Below, piece after piece: positions 1-8,226 of a DNA stretch of 64,000 nucleotides. Within the stretch, counting starts at the first letter, position 1; every line of letters starts with the position of its first letter. Both the position numbers and the translations under genes were made by a program. Location: positions 1-64,000 of the forward strand of contig JAEUUY010000019.1 in the NCBI GenBank assembly GCA_016787225.1, in the 5' to 3' direction. Origin of the DNA: Chitinophagales bacterium. Lineage in GTDB: Bacteria; Bacteroidota; Bacteroidia; Chitinophagales; JADJOU01. The notes under the pieces were generated by a model that was not told the origin of the DNA, ran no database searches, and saw only the letters and a list, made by a program, of their open reading frames with translations.

Positions 1-33
1 AATTAGAAATTAATCAATTCAAAATTAAAGACT

Positions 34-142
<109 letters not shown>

Positions 143-171
143 ATTTTATTTTGTGGTTTCACAAATTTAAA

Positions 172-202
172 AGCCCTGACAGAAATGTCAGGGCTTTTTT
201 TT
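172..202 (+). terminator. Terminator of the rRNA operon
   Basis: AGCCCTGAC (172-180) and GTCAGGGCT (187-195) form a perfect 9-bp stem with a 6-nt loop, followed by eight T. It lies 30 bp after the 5S gene, as expected for intrinsic termination of the rRNA transcript. Confidence 0.9.
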
Positions 203-295
203 ATGTCTAAAAAGGTAAATTGGAAGATGTGTCGCCTGATGACGAAGCTTCGCTTGTCAGCATACTAACTCCCGATAGTTATCGGGGCGTCAGTA

Positions 296-360
296 GCCAC
301 AATTTATTTTGTGGTTTCACAAATTCAAAAGCCCTGACAGAAATGTCGGGGCTTTTTTAT
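296..360 (+). repeat. Second, slightly diverged copy of the 5S tail and terminator
   Basis: Bases 296-360 repeat 138-202, 158 bp upstream, with only a few changes: the GCCAC of the 5S 3' end, the spacer, and the terminator hairpin. The stem is now GCCCTGAC/GTCGGGGC with a G-T wobble, still followed by six T. A third shorter fragment at 391-410 resembles 131-152. Between the copies lie a near-palindrome at 239-259 and the palindrome CCCGATAGTTATCGGG at 271-286. The rest of the 206-538 gap has no gene. The array looks like decayed tandem duplication at the rRNA operon end, and the second hairpin may act as a back-up terminator. Confidence 0.75.
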
Positions 361-484
361 TTCTATGAAGCGATTGGTTCAGTCCCTACAAGTCGCTGAC
401 ATTTTATTTTCGGTAGTATTCAATAAAGTGTGTAAACTGATTTTTAGTTGAGAGTTATAAAATCAATTTATTTCTTTTGAAGAA

Positions 485-509
485 GAATCATTCCTAAGGA
501 GAATGACTC
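485..509 (-). terminator. Possible terminator of the nuo operon
   Basis: A 9-bp stem (485-493 with 501-509, one G-T wobble, 7-nt loop) lies about 30 bp past the nuoF stop on the minus strand. Only a broken T-rich stretch (TTCTTC) follows, so intrinsic termination is plausible but weak. Confidence 0.4.
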
Positions 510-538
510 ATCTTCGCCATATTTGTTTAGGATTTAAA

Positions 539-1903
539 TTAGTTTGCTGCCTGTGCCACCGCTACAGGTCTCACATCGGCATAGGTATGAATACCAAAAT
601 TTTGGGTTATACACAGCTGTGGATTTTTCACATGCCATTCAAATTCATCTCTAAAATGACGGAGTGCAGCAGCTACAGGCCATGCGGCAGCTTCACCTAG
701 AGGGCATATGGTATTCCCGTCTATTGATTTTTGAATATCCCATAATAAATCTATATCTGACATAGTACCATGACCATACTCTATTTTATGCAGTACTTTT
801 TCTAGCCAGCCTGTTCCTTCTCGGCATGGACTACATTGTCCACAGCTTTCATGGTGATAGAAACGAGAAAAATTCCAAGTATTACGCACGATACACTGGT
901 CTTCATCATAGAGCATAAATCCACCAGAGCCTAGCATAGTTCCTGTTTCAAACCCACCATCATTTAATCCTTCATAAGAAAATAATCGGTCTTCGCCTGT
1001 GGCGGTTTTACAAACTAAATTGGCAGGTAAAATAGGCATAGAACTTCCACCTGGAATACAAGCCTTCATTCGCTTACCTTTAGGGATTCCTCCTAGCCAC
1101 TCATCCGAATAGATAAATTCTTCCATCTTCATCCCTAGCTCTATTTCATAGATACCAGGTTTATTAATATTACCAGATGCAGAAATTAGCTTAGTTCCTG
1201 TACTCTTGCCAATACCTATTTTAGCATATTCTTCTCCGCTCATTTCAATGATAGGAACAACCGCTGCTATTGTTTCTACATTATTGACTACAGTAGGGCA
1301 CTGATAAAGTCCTTTAACCGCTGGAAATGGTGGCTTCATGCGAGGATTACCTCGCTTACCTTCTAATGCCTCTAACAAAGCAGTTTCTTCGCCACATATA
1401 TAAGCACCTGCACCCGGCGTAACATAAAGCTCACAATCAAATCCTGATTTCTGAATATTCTTACCCAACCAACCTGCATTTTTAGCTTCGGCGATAGCTT
1501 TTTCTAAAATGTCAACTATCCACATATATTCTCCACGGATAAAGATATGACCTACATTCGCTCCTAAGGCAAAGCAAGAATTAATCATACCTTCTACCAA
1601 AAGATGTGGCAGCTTCTCCATAATAAACCGATCCTTGAAGGTTCCAGGTTCTGATTCATCAGCATTGCAAACCAAATATCGAGGTACACCTTCTGGTTTG
1701 GCTAGAAAGCTCCATTTCATTCCCGTAGGGAAGCCTGCTCCTCCACGACCGCGAAGTCCAGACTTTTGTACTTCGGTGACGATTTCTTCAGGGGTCATCT
1801 TCAATGCCTTTTCTGTAGAAGCATAGCCTCCATTCTTGCGATAGACTTCATAAGTCTCAATTCCTGAGATGTGCGCGTTTTTAAGTAGTAGTTTGCGTGA
1901 CAT
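539..1903 (-). CDS. nuoF: NADH-quinone oxidoreductase subunit F (NADH/FMN subunit)
   Basis: This is the complex I peripheral-arm subunit that oxidises NADH via FMN and a 4Fe-4S cluster. At 454 aa it has normal length. Visible motifs are the glycine-rich NADH/FMN site at residues 51-61 (RGRGGAGFPTG), the second nucleotide motif GAGAYICGEETAL in the middle, and the N3 cluster ligands CGQCSPC near residues 352-358 with a fourth Cys about 40 residues later (TICPLGE). It starts 5 bp after the DUF4349 lipoprotein gene and is the last gene of the nuo run here. nuoG, which normally follows, is absent; the convergent 5S gene lies downstream instead. Confidence 0.97.
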   Translation of the reverse strand: MSRKLLLKNAHISGIETYEVYRKNGGYASTEKALKMTPEEIVTEVQKSGLRGRGGAGFPTGMKWSFLAKPEGVPRYLVCNADESEPGTFKDRFIMEKLPHLLVEGMINSCFALGANVGHIFIRGEYMWIVDILEKAIAEAKNAGWLGKNIQKSGFDCELYVTPGAGAYICGEETALLEALEGKRGNPRMKPPFPAVKGLYQCPTVVNNVETIAAVVPIIEMSGEEYAKIGIGKSTGTKLISASGNINKPGIYEIELGMKMEEFIYSDEWLGGIPKGKRMKACIPGGSSMPILPANLVCKTATGEDRLFSYEGLNDGGFETGTMLGSGGFMLYDEDQCIVRNTWNFSRFYHHESCGQCSPCREGTGWLEKVLHKIEYGHGTMSDIDLLWDIQKSIDGNTICPLGEAAAWPVAAALRHFRDEFEWHVKNPQLCITQNFGIHTYADVRPVAVAQAAN

Positions 1904-1908
1904 ATTTC

Positions 1909-2745
1909 TTAATCTTTCTTCTTATTAAATAAATTCAAACTGATTTTTTTCTTCTTGATAAGATAGTATATTCCGAAAATTACCAAAATAAACGGCAATA
2001 ATTCTATAAACCATAAGACCAATGTAAACACATTATCCCACCCATCTTTAAACGAATTCTTCAACTTCATAAAATAGTTATTAGACAGTTGGCTATCCTT
2101 ATCTAAAATGGTTATCTCAAACTGACTAAATTGCGTATTATTTTGTAAAAAGCGCTGCCGACCTTCGATACGTTCGATATTGGCTCTTACTTCACTCAGT
2201 TTAGCTTCTATTTCTAGCATATCTTTAATCGTCTTAGCCTGCTTGACCAGTTGTAAATATCGTTGCTCTAGTTCTTTTTGAGCCTTTACTTGCGATTCAT
2301 TGTCTATAAATTCTTCTGTCACATCTTGGCTCGATACATTTTTATCTATGAGTGTACCACCATTTTTTTCTAAGTCAATAAGTACAGCATCAAATTTTTG
2401 AAATGGAACTTTAAAGCTTATTCGATATTCTGTGAGATTATCAAGTTTTGATTGATTGTTAGATATAAGATATCCTTGATTTTTTGTTACCAATTGTGTA
2501 ATCAATCTCACGTTTTCTTCTGGCTTTTCTGATTCAAAAGTGAGCAAGGCATTTTTGATTATCTTTCTATCATAGGTATTGAGATTGACAGCATTGCCAT
2601 TTACTGGTTCAATCGCTGCTTTTGATTCCTCTACTGCCATTGGAGAACTAACTGCTGCATCGGATGCACCTATTGATTCATGGCTCATCTTAGCTTCATT
2701 ACAAGAAACCAAGACTAAACTCAAAAAATAAAAGATCCACTTCAT
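1909..2745 (-). CDS. DUF4349 lipoprotein inside the nuo operon
   Basis: This 278-aa lipoprotein has a signal peptide ending in the lipobox LVSC (Cys at about residue 15), then a low-complexity Ser/Ala/Glu linker. A DUF4349 domain follows, with the typical start RKIIKNALLTFE, the VTEEFIDNESQ segment and a coiled coil around 150-205. One membrane helix lies near residues 240-262 and a basic tail KKKK follows. The family's function is unknown to me. It lies 1 bp after nuoE and 5 bp before nuoF, so it is surely co-transcribed with and embedded in the complex I genes. A role in the envelope or in complex I assembly is speculation. Confidence 0.85.
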   Translation of the reverse strand: MKWIFYFLSLVLVSCNEAKMSHESIGASDAAVSSPMAVEESKAAIEPVNGNAVNLNTYDRKIIKNALLTFESEKPEENVRLITQLVTKNQGYLISNNQSKLDNLTEYRISFKVPFQKFDAVLIDLEKNGGTLIDKNVSSQDVTEEFIDNESQVKAQKELEQRYLQLVKQAKTIKDMLEIEAKLSEVRANIERIEGRQRFLQNNTQFSQFEITILDKDSQLSNNYFMKLKNSFKDGWDNVFTLVLWFIELLPFILVIFGIYYLIKKKKISLNLFNKKKD

Positions 2746-2746
2746 C

Positions 2747-3259
2747 CTATTTACTTTTTAATTCTTCTATCAAGGCATCTATTTTCTCAGGTGTCAAATG
2801 CTCTCGATAACTTTTACCCAACTGTAGCATGGGGGCATATCCACAAGCACCGAGACATTCTACTTCTTTGATTGTAAACATTCCATCAGCAGTAGTCTCG
2901 CCAGATTTTATACCTAGCTTTTTGCAAGTATAGTCAATCAAACTCTCCACACCCGCAGTAGCACACGTAGCCGTATGACAAAACTCTAGCATATATTTGC
3001 CAACAGGTTTTAGATTATACATCGAATAGAAACTTGCTACTTCATATACTTCTATTGGCTTTAGACTCAATACCTCTGCTACATAATTCAGAGTATTGAC
3101 ACTTAACCAGCCGCCAAATTCTGCCTGAGCTATGTGTAATACTCTTAGTAAAGCACTTTTTTGTTTGCCTTCAGGATATTGAGCGATAATCCGCTGCACC
3201 TCTTGCATGGTTTCTGCTTTGAATTGTGGCTTTTCTGGGGCTTCTGTTACTTTTACCAT
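2747..3259 (-). CDS. nuoE: NADH-quinone oxidoreductase subunit E (2Fe-2S)
   Basis: This 24-kDa-type subunit of complex I carries the 2Fe-2S cluster N1a next to NuoF. At 170 aa it matches the family. The thioredoxin-like fold shows the paired cysteine motifs CHTATC (around residue 95) and CLGAC (around 135), and the helical N-terminus contains the usual KQSALLRVLHIAQ-type segment. It lies 7 bp after the small membrane protein gene and 1 bp before the DUF4349 gene. The start is an ATG with no competing upstream start. Confidence 0.96.
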   Translation of the reverse strand: MVKVTEAPEKPQFKAETMQEVQRIIAQYPEGKQKSALLRVLHIAQAEFGGWLSVNTLNYVAEVLSLKPIEVYEVASFYSMYNLKPVGKYMLEFCHTATCATAGVESLIDYTCKKLGIKSGETTADGMFTIKEVECLGACGYAPMLQLGKSYREHLTPEKIDALIEELKSK

Positions 3260-3266
3260 TTTATTT

Positions 3267-3599
3267 CTATTTGATATTCTGTAAATTTAATTCTATAAAA
3301 TACTGCATACCTACATCTTTTATCTTTCTCAATAAAAACGTGAAAAACATGATATATAAAAGATGGTGCAATGTCATTTCTAGGGTGAAACTACTCGTAG
3401 TATTTGATTCTTTGATGTAATATAAAATTGCGAAAACCATGATGCTTACAGCCATATATTCACTATTCCATAAGAGCAAAAATAAAACACCAATAAGTGG
3501 TCGAGAATAACTGACTGTATCTTTTACTACCCAAGGAAGCATCAGCCAAGAAAGACCGAGCCCTATGAGTAAGAAAAGAATACTGATTAATTCTGACAT
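3267..3599 (-). CDS. Small membrane protein of unknown function in the nuo operon
   Basis: I do not recognise this 110-aa protein. It has about three or four hydrophobic segments (roughly residues 4-25, 35-62 and 78-92) and few charged residues. It begins 5 bp after nuoD and ends 7 bp before nuoE, so it is placed as a bona fide operon member. It has none of the signatures of NuoH, J, K, L, M or N. It could be a lineage-specific complex I accessory protein or a passenger gene. That it is translated is inferred from the tight spacing. Confidence 0.65.
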   Translation of the reverse strand: MSELISILFLLIGLGLSWLMLPWVVKDTVSYSRPLIGVLFLLLWNSEYMAVSIMVFAILYYIKESNTTSSFTLEMTLHHLLYIMFFTFLLRKIKDVGMQYFIELNLQNIK

Positions 3600-3604
3600 A
3601 TATT

Positions 3605-4807
3605 TTATGCATCAAGTTCTCCCGCAATCACATTTAGACTACTCATGGTTAAAATAGCATCGCTCAATACTTGCCCTTTAATCATTTCTGGATATGCCTG
3701 ATAATATATAAAACAAGGTCTGCGGAAATGTAAACGATAAGGGCTACGTCCGCCATCGCTCTGAATATAGAATCCCAACTCTCCATTTCCTCCTTCTACC
3801 GGGAAGTATACTTCACCCTTTGGCATAGGGACTTCTCCCATAATTATTTTAAATTGATAAATCAATTGTTCCATTTTGGAATATACATCCTGCTTAGGAG
3901 GTAAGAAAAAATCTGGCACATCGGCATGAGATTTCCCTTCAGGTAAATTTTCATATGCATTCTTCATCAATTGAAAACTCTGACGAATTTCTTCTTGACG
4001 TACGGTGAATCTATCATAAGTATCACCATTAACTCCTACGGGGACCGTAAAATTAAAATCATCATAACTAGAATATGGGTGAGCTACACGCACGTCATAA
4101 TCGACACCTGTAGCACGCAGATTGGGACCTGTAAATCCATAAGCTAGAGCCATTTCTGGAGAAATAGGTCCTGCACCAATACATCTATCCATAAAGATCC
4201 TATTGCGCTCTAGTAGAGAATTAAACTCTTCAAAAGCTGCAGGAAAATCTTTAATAAAATCTTTGATTAATTGATGAAAACGTGGAGAAAAATCTCTGTC
4301 AAATCCTCCAATTCGCCCCATATTGGTAGTCAAGCGAGCACCTGCCACCTCTTCATACATATCGTAAATTTTCTCTCTCCACTGCCAGATATAGGTAAAT
4401 CCTGTCAAGGCTCCTGTATCTACACCTATTACAGAATCACAAATTATATGATCTGCTATACGTGCCATTTCCATGAGGATGATTCGCATGTAATCCACCT
4501 TTTTGGGTACTTTGATCTTGGCTAATTTTTCTACAGCCATCGTATAACCTATGTTATTGATAGGCGATGAGCAATAATTTAGCCTATCCGTCAAGGTTGT
4601 AATTTGATAATAGGCTCTATGCTCCGCTATTTTTTCAAATGCTCTATGGATATATCCCACGGTAGCTTCGGAGCTCAGAATACGTTCGCCATCTACCTTA
4701 AGCACATTTTGAAATATACCATGAGTAGCAGGGTGAGTAGGACCTAGATTGAGGGTAGCTATTTCACCATCAAAATTATCATACATTTCAAAATTAGAAT
4801 TCGCCAT
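3605..4807 (-). CDS. nuoD: NADH-quinone oxidoreductase subunit D
   Basis: This is the 49-kDa-type subunit that helps form the quinone site of complex I. At 400 aa it is a separate NuoD and not the NuoCD fusion found in enterobacteria. It shows the N-terminal NLGPTHPATHG motif (residues 21-31), the GYIHRAFEK segment, and the conserved C-terminal GGRSPYRLHFRRPCF region. It lies 71 bp after nuoC; that gap is AT-rich with no clear promoter. Confidence 0.97.
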   Translation of the reverse strand: MANSNFEMYDNFDGEIATLNLGPTHPATHGIFQNVLKVDGERILSSEATVGYIHRAFEKIAEHRAYYQITTLTDRLNYCSSPINNIGYTMAVEKLAKIKVPKKVDYMRIILMEMARIADHIICDSVIGVDTGALTGFTYIWQWREKIYDMYEEVAGARLTTNMGRIGGFDRDFSPRFHQLIKDFIKDFPAAFEEFNSLLERNRIFMDRCIGAGPISPEMALAYGFTGPNLRATGVDYDVRVAHPYSSYDDFNFTVPVGVNGDTYDRFTVRQEEIRQSFQLMKNAYENLPEGKSHADVPDFFLPPKQDVYSKMEQLIYQFKIIMGEVPMPKGEVYFPVEGGNGELGFYIQSDGGRSPYRLHFRRPCFIYYQAYPEMIKGQVLSDAILTMSSLNVIAGELDA

Positions 4808-4878
4808 GCTTATCTTTATTTTTCTTTAAATATTTCAATTATTCTAAACTTAGTTATAAGATTCGGTTAATCAAAAAA

Positions 4879-5391
4879 CTATCTACCGAAATACTTATCT
4901 TCTTTATCATCTCTTGTCGCATCTTCCAACTTATATTCCTTTCTCATTGGGAAATAGTCCATATCGTCAACATTTAGAATGCGTTTAAGATTAGGATGAC
5001 CCTCAAATTCTATTCCGAAGAAATCATATTCTTGCCGCTCTTGCCAGTTGGCAGATGGGAATAGACTTGTAACCGATTTTATCTTAGGATTTGAAATCGG
5101 AAAATATGCTTTCACACGAAGACTATAGCCCGAGACTAAGTTTTTCACTTGATACATGACTCCTAGCTCTGCGTCTTTCTTTTCTGGAAAATGCAAGCCA
5201 CACATAGTCGTTAAAATATCAAGCTTTGTTGCTGATTCATTTTTTAAATATTGCAATACATCATATGCAGCTTCGCGATTGACCTCGACAATCAAGGTAT
5301 CATAGTCTATTTCTGATTTTAAAACTTTATTTCCAAATTTGGACTGAAGTTCATTCAATACTTCCTCGTTCGTTGGCATATTTCTAATCAA
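4879..5391 (-). CDS. nuoC: NADH-quinone oxidoreductase subunit C
   Basis: This is the 30-kDa-type subunit of the peripheral arm, 170 aa. The family signature is clear near the C-terminus: ERQEYDFFGIEFEGHPNLKR followed by the DYFPMRKEY tail. The annotated ATG overlaps the end of nuoB by 8 bp; a second ATG at residue 5 would remove the overlap. The overlap suggests translational coupling with nuoB. Confidence 0.95.
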   Translation of the reverse strand: MIRNMPTNEEVLNELQSKFGNKVLKSEIDYDTLIVEVNREAAYDVLQYLKNESATKLDILTTMCGLHFPEKKDAELGVMYQVKNLVSGYSLRVKAYFPISNPKIKSVTSLFPSANWQERQEYDFFGIEFEGHPNLKRILNVDDMDYFPMRKEYKLEDATRDDKEDKYFGR

Positions 5392-5932
5392 TATTATAAG
5401 TATCTAGTAATTTTTTATACTCAGGCATATTTCTTCGTCTAATAGATTCCGATTTTGATAATTCCTGAATCTTCATAACTCCTTCTATGATTTGCTCTGG
5501 ACGAGGAGGGCAGCCTGGGACATAGACATCCACAGGTATGACTCTATCGATACCCTGCAGCACAGAATATGTGTCAAAAATACCACCGCTACTGGCACAA
5601 GCACCCACTGCAATAACCCAACGTGGTTCTGCCATTTGTTCATATACCTTACGAAGTATTGGTGCCATTTTTTTAGCGATAGTACCCATAACCATAAGCA
5701 TATCCGCTTGACGAGGCGAGAAACTTAATCGTTCTGACCCAAAACGTGCTAAATCATAATTCGGACCCATAGTACTCATAAACTCAATGCCACAGCATGA
5801 TGTAGCAAAAGGCAGCGGCCAAAGCGAATTAGCTCTAGCTAAACCAATAGCTTCGCTAAATTTTGTAAGCATAAATCCTTCACCTTGGTAGGACTCGATT
5901 TGTTCTGTTTTAATTTTATCTAACTGATTCAT
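5384..5932 (-). CDS. nuoB: NADH-quinone oxidoreductase subunit B
   Basis: This is the PSST-type subunit holding cluster N2, the last iron-sulfur cluster before quinone. At 182 aa it is normal. All four ligand regions are visible: the tandem cysteines in FATSCCGIEFM, GACASSGG, and VPGCPPRPEQII. It sits 34 bp after nuoA and overlaps nuoC by 8 bp. Confidence 0.97.
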   Translation of the reverse strand: MNQLDKIKTEQIESYQGEGFMLTKFSEAIGLARANSLWPLPFATSCCGIEFMSTMGPNYDLARFGSERLSFSPRQADMLMVMGTIAKKMAPILRKVYEQMAEPRWVIAVGACASSGGIFDTYSVLQGIDRVIPVDVYVPGCPPRPEQIIEGVMKIQELSKSESIRRRNMPEYKKLLDTYNID

Positions 5933-5966
5933 ATTTTATATTTCAATAAAACTTACTTTAACACTT

Positions 5967-6323
5967 CTATTTATTCCAATCCAAAACTCCTTTCTTTATT
6001 ACATAGTAAAAGCCACAGAGAAAGAAAGCCACAAAAATGAGAACAGCATAAAAGCCTTGCCAGCCCATATCAAGAAAGTTAACTGCGTATGGGTAAAAGA
6101 ATACTACTTCTACATCGAATAAGACAAAAAGGATAGCAACTAAAAAATATTTTACAGAAATGGGAAATCGGGCATCTCCTTGGCTTTCTATTCCACATTC
6201 AAACGCTTCGTTCTTAGCTTTTGAATGTCGCTTAGGACCTAAAAAATGTGTGCCAACTAGGGTCAAAACAACAAACCCAATAGAAACGATGCTAGCGAGA
6301 AGTATAGGAATATAAGAATTCAT
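5967..6323 (-). CDS. nuoA: NADH-quinone oxidoreductase subunit A
   Basis: This small membrane subunit of complex I has 118 aa and three transmembrane segments (about residues 5-27, 60-80 and 88-108). It carries the conserved loop motif KNEAFECGIESQGDAR and the acidic FDVEVVFFYPYA segment in the second helix. It is the first gene of the operon; a -7 box lies 20 bp upstream. Confidence 0.96.
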   Translation of the reverse strand: MNSYIPILLASIVSIGFVVLTLVGTHFLGPKRHSKAKNEAFECGIESQGDARFPISVKYFLVAILFVLFDVEVVFFYPYAVNFLDMGWQGFYAVLIFVAFFLCGFYYVIKKGVLDWNK

Positions 6324-6343
6324 TCAATTAATTATTGTATCCG

Positions 6344-6351
6344 CAAATCTA
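6344..6351 (-). promoter_or_regulatory. Promoter -7 box of the nuo operon
   Basis: On the minus strand the sequence reads TAGATTTG, matching the Bacteroidota -7 consensus TAnnTTTG, 20 bp before the nuoA ATG. No good -33 TTG is seen at the usual spacing. The following bases CGGATACAATAAT are identical to those after the -7 box of the gene at 30061. Confidence 0.65.
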
Positions 6352-6420
6352 GTAATTCTCAAGAAACTAAAACGATATTTCTGACTTTAATTTTACTGCA
6401 ATTATGAAGCCTTAATCCAA

Positions 6421-6554
6421 ATTCCGCATTATAAAAATGCAGAATCGATTAAGAATTTGTATTTCAATCTCGTACGTACGGGATTGAAACATATTCTAAA
6501 TCGTCCAGAAGGCTTTTCGGGACAACTTAATCATATAGTTCGCCACGCTGTGGC
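6421..6554. repeat. Palindrome-rich intergenic segment
   Basis: The 328-bp gap 6324-6651 holds no recognisable gene beyond the nuoA promoter. It contains three inverted repeats. The first is 6421-6444 (ATTC-n-GCATT ... AATGC-n-GAAT). The second is a 28-bp near-perfect palindrome at 6462-6489 (TTTCAATC-n-CGTACGTACG-n-GATTGAAA), where the n/n pair is T and G. The third is GCCAC-GCT-GTGGC at 6542-6554. No T-run follows any of them, so they do not look like terminators. They could be the remains of a repeat element. Confidence 0.5.
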
Positions 6555-6651
6555 TTCTAATGTTTATTTTGAGTTTAACAAGATTTAAATGGTGAGAAGC
6601 TAAATTCCTTTTTCCTATTTCGTTATCTTTGTTTTAAAATCTCAAACAATA

Positions 6652-6954
6652 TTGACTAACAAATTTATTTTCAAGAATATAGCGATACTAGTAGGTATGA
6701 CAATACTACCTTTGGTTCTGCTCTTTTTGCCAAAGGATTTCTTTGATAATGGACCAACGCTATGTTTATTTACTCTTGTCACAGGGGTCAATTGCCCAGG
6801 GTGCGGTATGACACGTGCATGCATGCGAATGATCCATTTTGATTTTCAAGGAGCTTGGTTGTTTCATAAAGCAAGTTTTGTGGTACTACCTACTCTTATA
6901 TTTTTATATATCCGTTTTTTTGTACTAAAATTAAGACAAATTGTTAAATTCTAG
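6652..6954 (+). CDS. DUF2752 small membrane protein
   Basis: This 100-aa protein shows the DUF2752 signature CPGCGMTRA in the middle (residues 45-53), then a conserved His/Asp-containing segment (RMIHFDFQGAW) and two hydrophobic stretches around residues 7-25 and 70-92. Function is unknown; the two Cys in CPGC are the family hallmark. The start used is TTG; an ATG at 6697 (residue 16) is an alternative that would cut into the first helix. No promoter was identified. Confidence 0.8.
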   Translation: MTNKFIFKNIAILVGMTILPLVLLFLPKDFFDNGPTLCLFTLVTGVNCPGCGMTRACMRMIHFDFQGAWLFHKASFVVLPTLIFLYIRFFVLKLRQIVKF

Positions 6955-6984
6955 CGAAAAGCCAACTAAAAATTGTTTGAAATC

Positions 6985-7014
6985 TTGAATTGTCATTTTT
7001 TTTCACTATATTTG
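6985..7014 (+). promoter_or_regulatory. Promoter of the sorting-tail gene and yihY
   Basis: TTG (-33) at 6985-6987, a 19-bp spacer and TATATTTG (-7) at 7007-7014 match the Bacteroidota housekeeping consensus exactly. The likely start site is near 7021, 8 nt before the ATG at 7029. Confidence 0.8.
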
Positions 7015-7028
7015 CTTCAAGTTTGATT

Positions 7029-7328
7029 ATGACGATGAAAAGGCTTTTAATATTTCTTGGTTTAACTTTTACATTGGTATCCTTTACCCTTGCGGACAAG
7101 GACGGTATCAATAGTCTTAGTATTTATCCGCAGCCTATTGTCAAAAAGGCCAGAGTTCAATGCGAAATTGAACTTAGGAAAGTAGAAGTCTATAATTTAT
7201 TAGGCAATAAAGTAATGGAGCGCGATGGACAAGGAGAATTGGACTTCTCAGATTTGCCAAGCGGTTATTATTTTATCAAAGCTTATTCAGACAAAGGTGA
7301 CATTGTAAAAAGAGTTCAGAAGAACTAA
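7029..7328 (+). CDS. Free-standing T9SS sorting-tail protein
   Basis: This 99-aa secreted protein has an N-terminal signal peptide (LLIFLGLTFTLVSFTLA), after which almost everything left looks like a type A T9SS C-terminal sorting domain. The landmarks are LSIYPQPI (usually YPNP), VEVYNLLGNKV, LDFSDLPSGYYFIKAY and a final VKRVQKN. There is no cargo domain in front. I moved the start from a TTG at 6990, which lies inside the promoter, to ATG 7029; ATG 7035 is also possible. It ends 5 bp before yihY, so the two share a transcript. The class of domain is clear; the function of a tail without cargo is unknown. Confidence 0.75.
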   Translation: MTMKRLLIFLGLTFTLVSFTLADKDGINSLSIYPQPIVKKARVQCEIELRKVEVYNLLGNKVMERDGQGELDFSDLPSGYYFIKAYSDKGDIVKRVQKN

Positions 7329-7333
7329 ATTTC

Positions 7334-8221
7334 ATGTCGGTTTTTAAGCGATTGACTCTTCCAGGATTTGAGAGAGTTCCTATTCATAAGGTCTTAGGTC
7401 TAGTTATTAGAGAGATTCGTTCTCCTATAATGATATTGCGTGCCAAAGCCATTGCATATAGCTTTTTCCTTGCTATTTTCCCTTCGATTGTTTTTTTATT
7501 TAGCTTACTTTCCTATTTACCAAAGAGTAGAGAACTCACAGAAAATATATTGGGGTATCTCAATAAAATGTCTCCGAACCAGCAGATGATCGAGTTATTT
7601 AAACCTATTATACATGAGGTAATGAATGGACCCAAAGGCGGTATTCTATCGATTGGTTTTTTATTGATAATTTTCTTCATGAAAAACGGAGTAGTAACTA
7701 TGATGCAATCTTTCAATGTGCATTTTGAAATTCGCTCGGGCAAATTGTTTATAAAAAATCAACTATTATCTATTGTTATTACAATTGTCGTTCTTGTTTT
7801 ATTCGTTTTGACTATTGTTTTGCTTGTATTAGGTAAATTCATCATGCAAAAACTATTTGACTTTTTCAGTTATGATGGACATGTTTTAGTATTGTTAATA
7901 GATTTGTTACGATATAGTATAAGTATCACTTTAAATTTTCTTGTAATTTCCATATTATATTATCTAGGACCTATCGTGCGACCAGAGAGATTTAAAGTGT
8001 TTACTCCTGGTTCTATTGTTGCTACGACTATGATTGTGTTGGTATCGGTTTTATTTTCTTACTACATCAAAAATTTTGGCAACTACAATAAAATCTATGG
8101 ATCCCTAGGAGTCTTAATTTTTATGCTTATATGGCTATACTGGAACGCACTCGCTATACTTATTGGATATGAAATGAATAGAGGCATAAATATGCTAAAG
8201 TCTAAACGGCGAAAAAAGTAA
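7334..8221 (+). CDS. YihY/BrkB family inner-membrane protein
   Basis: This 295-aa polytopic membrane protein has about six transmembrane helices. It carries the family features: the N-terminal AKAIAYSFFLAIFPSIVFLFSLLSY segment and the C-terminal GSLGVLIFMLIWLYWNALAILIGYEMN. The family was once called ribonuclease BN in error; it is thought to be an envelope protein or transporter of unknown substrate. It lies 5 bp after the sorting-tail gene and converges with the glycosyltransferase gene at 8227, 5 bp away, with no hairpin terminator between them. Confidence 0.88.
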   Translation: MSVFKRLTLPGFERVPIHKVLGLVIREIRSPIMILRAKAIAYSFFLAIFPSIVFLFSLLSYLPKSRELTENILGYLNKMSPNQQMIELFKPIIHEVMNGPKGGILSIGFLLIIFFMKNGVVTMMQSFNVHFEIRSGKLFIKNQLLSIVITIVVLVLFVLTIVLLVLGKFIMQKLFDFFSYDGHVLVLLIDLLRYSISITLNFLVISILYYLGPIVRPERFKVFTPGSIVATTMIVLVSVLFSYYIKNFGNYNKIYGSLGVLIFMLIWLYWNALAILIGYEMNRGINMLKSKRRKK

Positions 8222-8226
8222 AAATA

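Noticed and set aside
6990-7028. TTG start for the sorting-tail gene
   Set aside because: It lies between the -33 and -7 boxes of a good promoter, so it would not be in the transcript; ATG 7029 fits a signal peptide.
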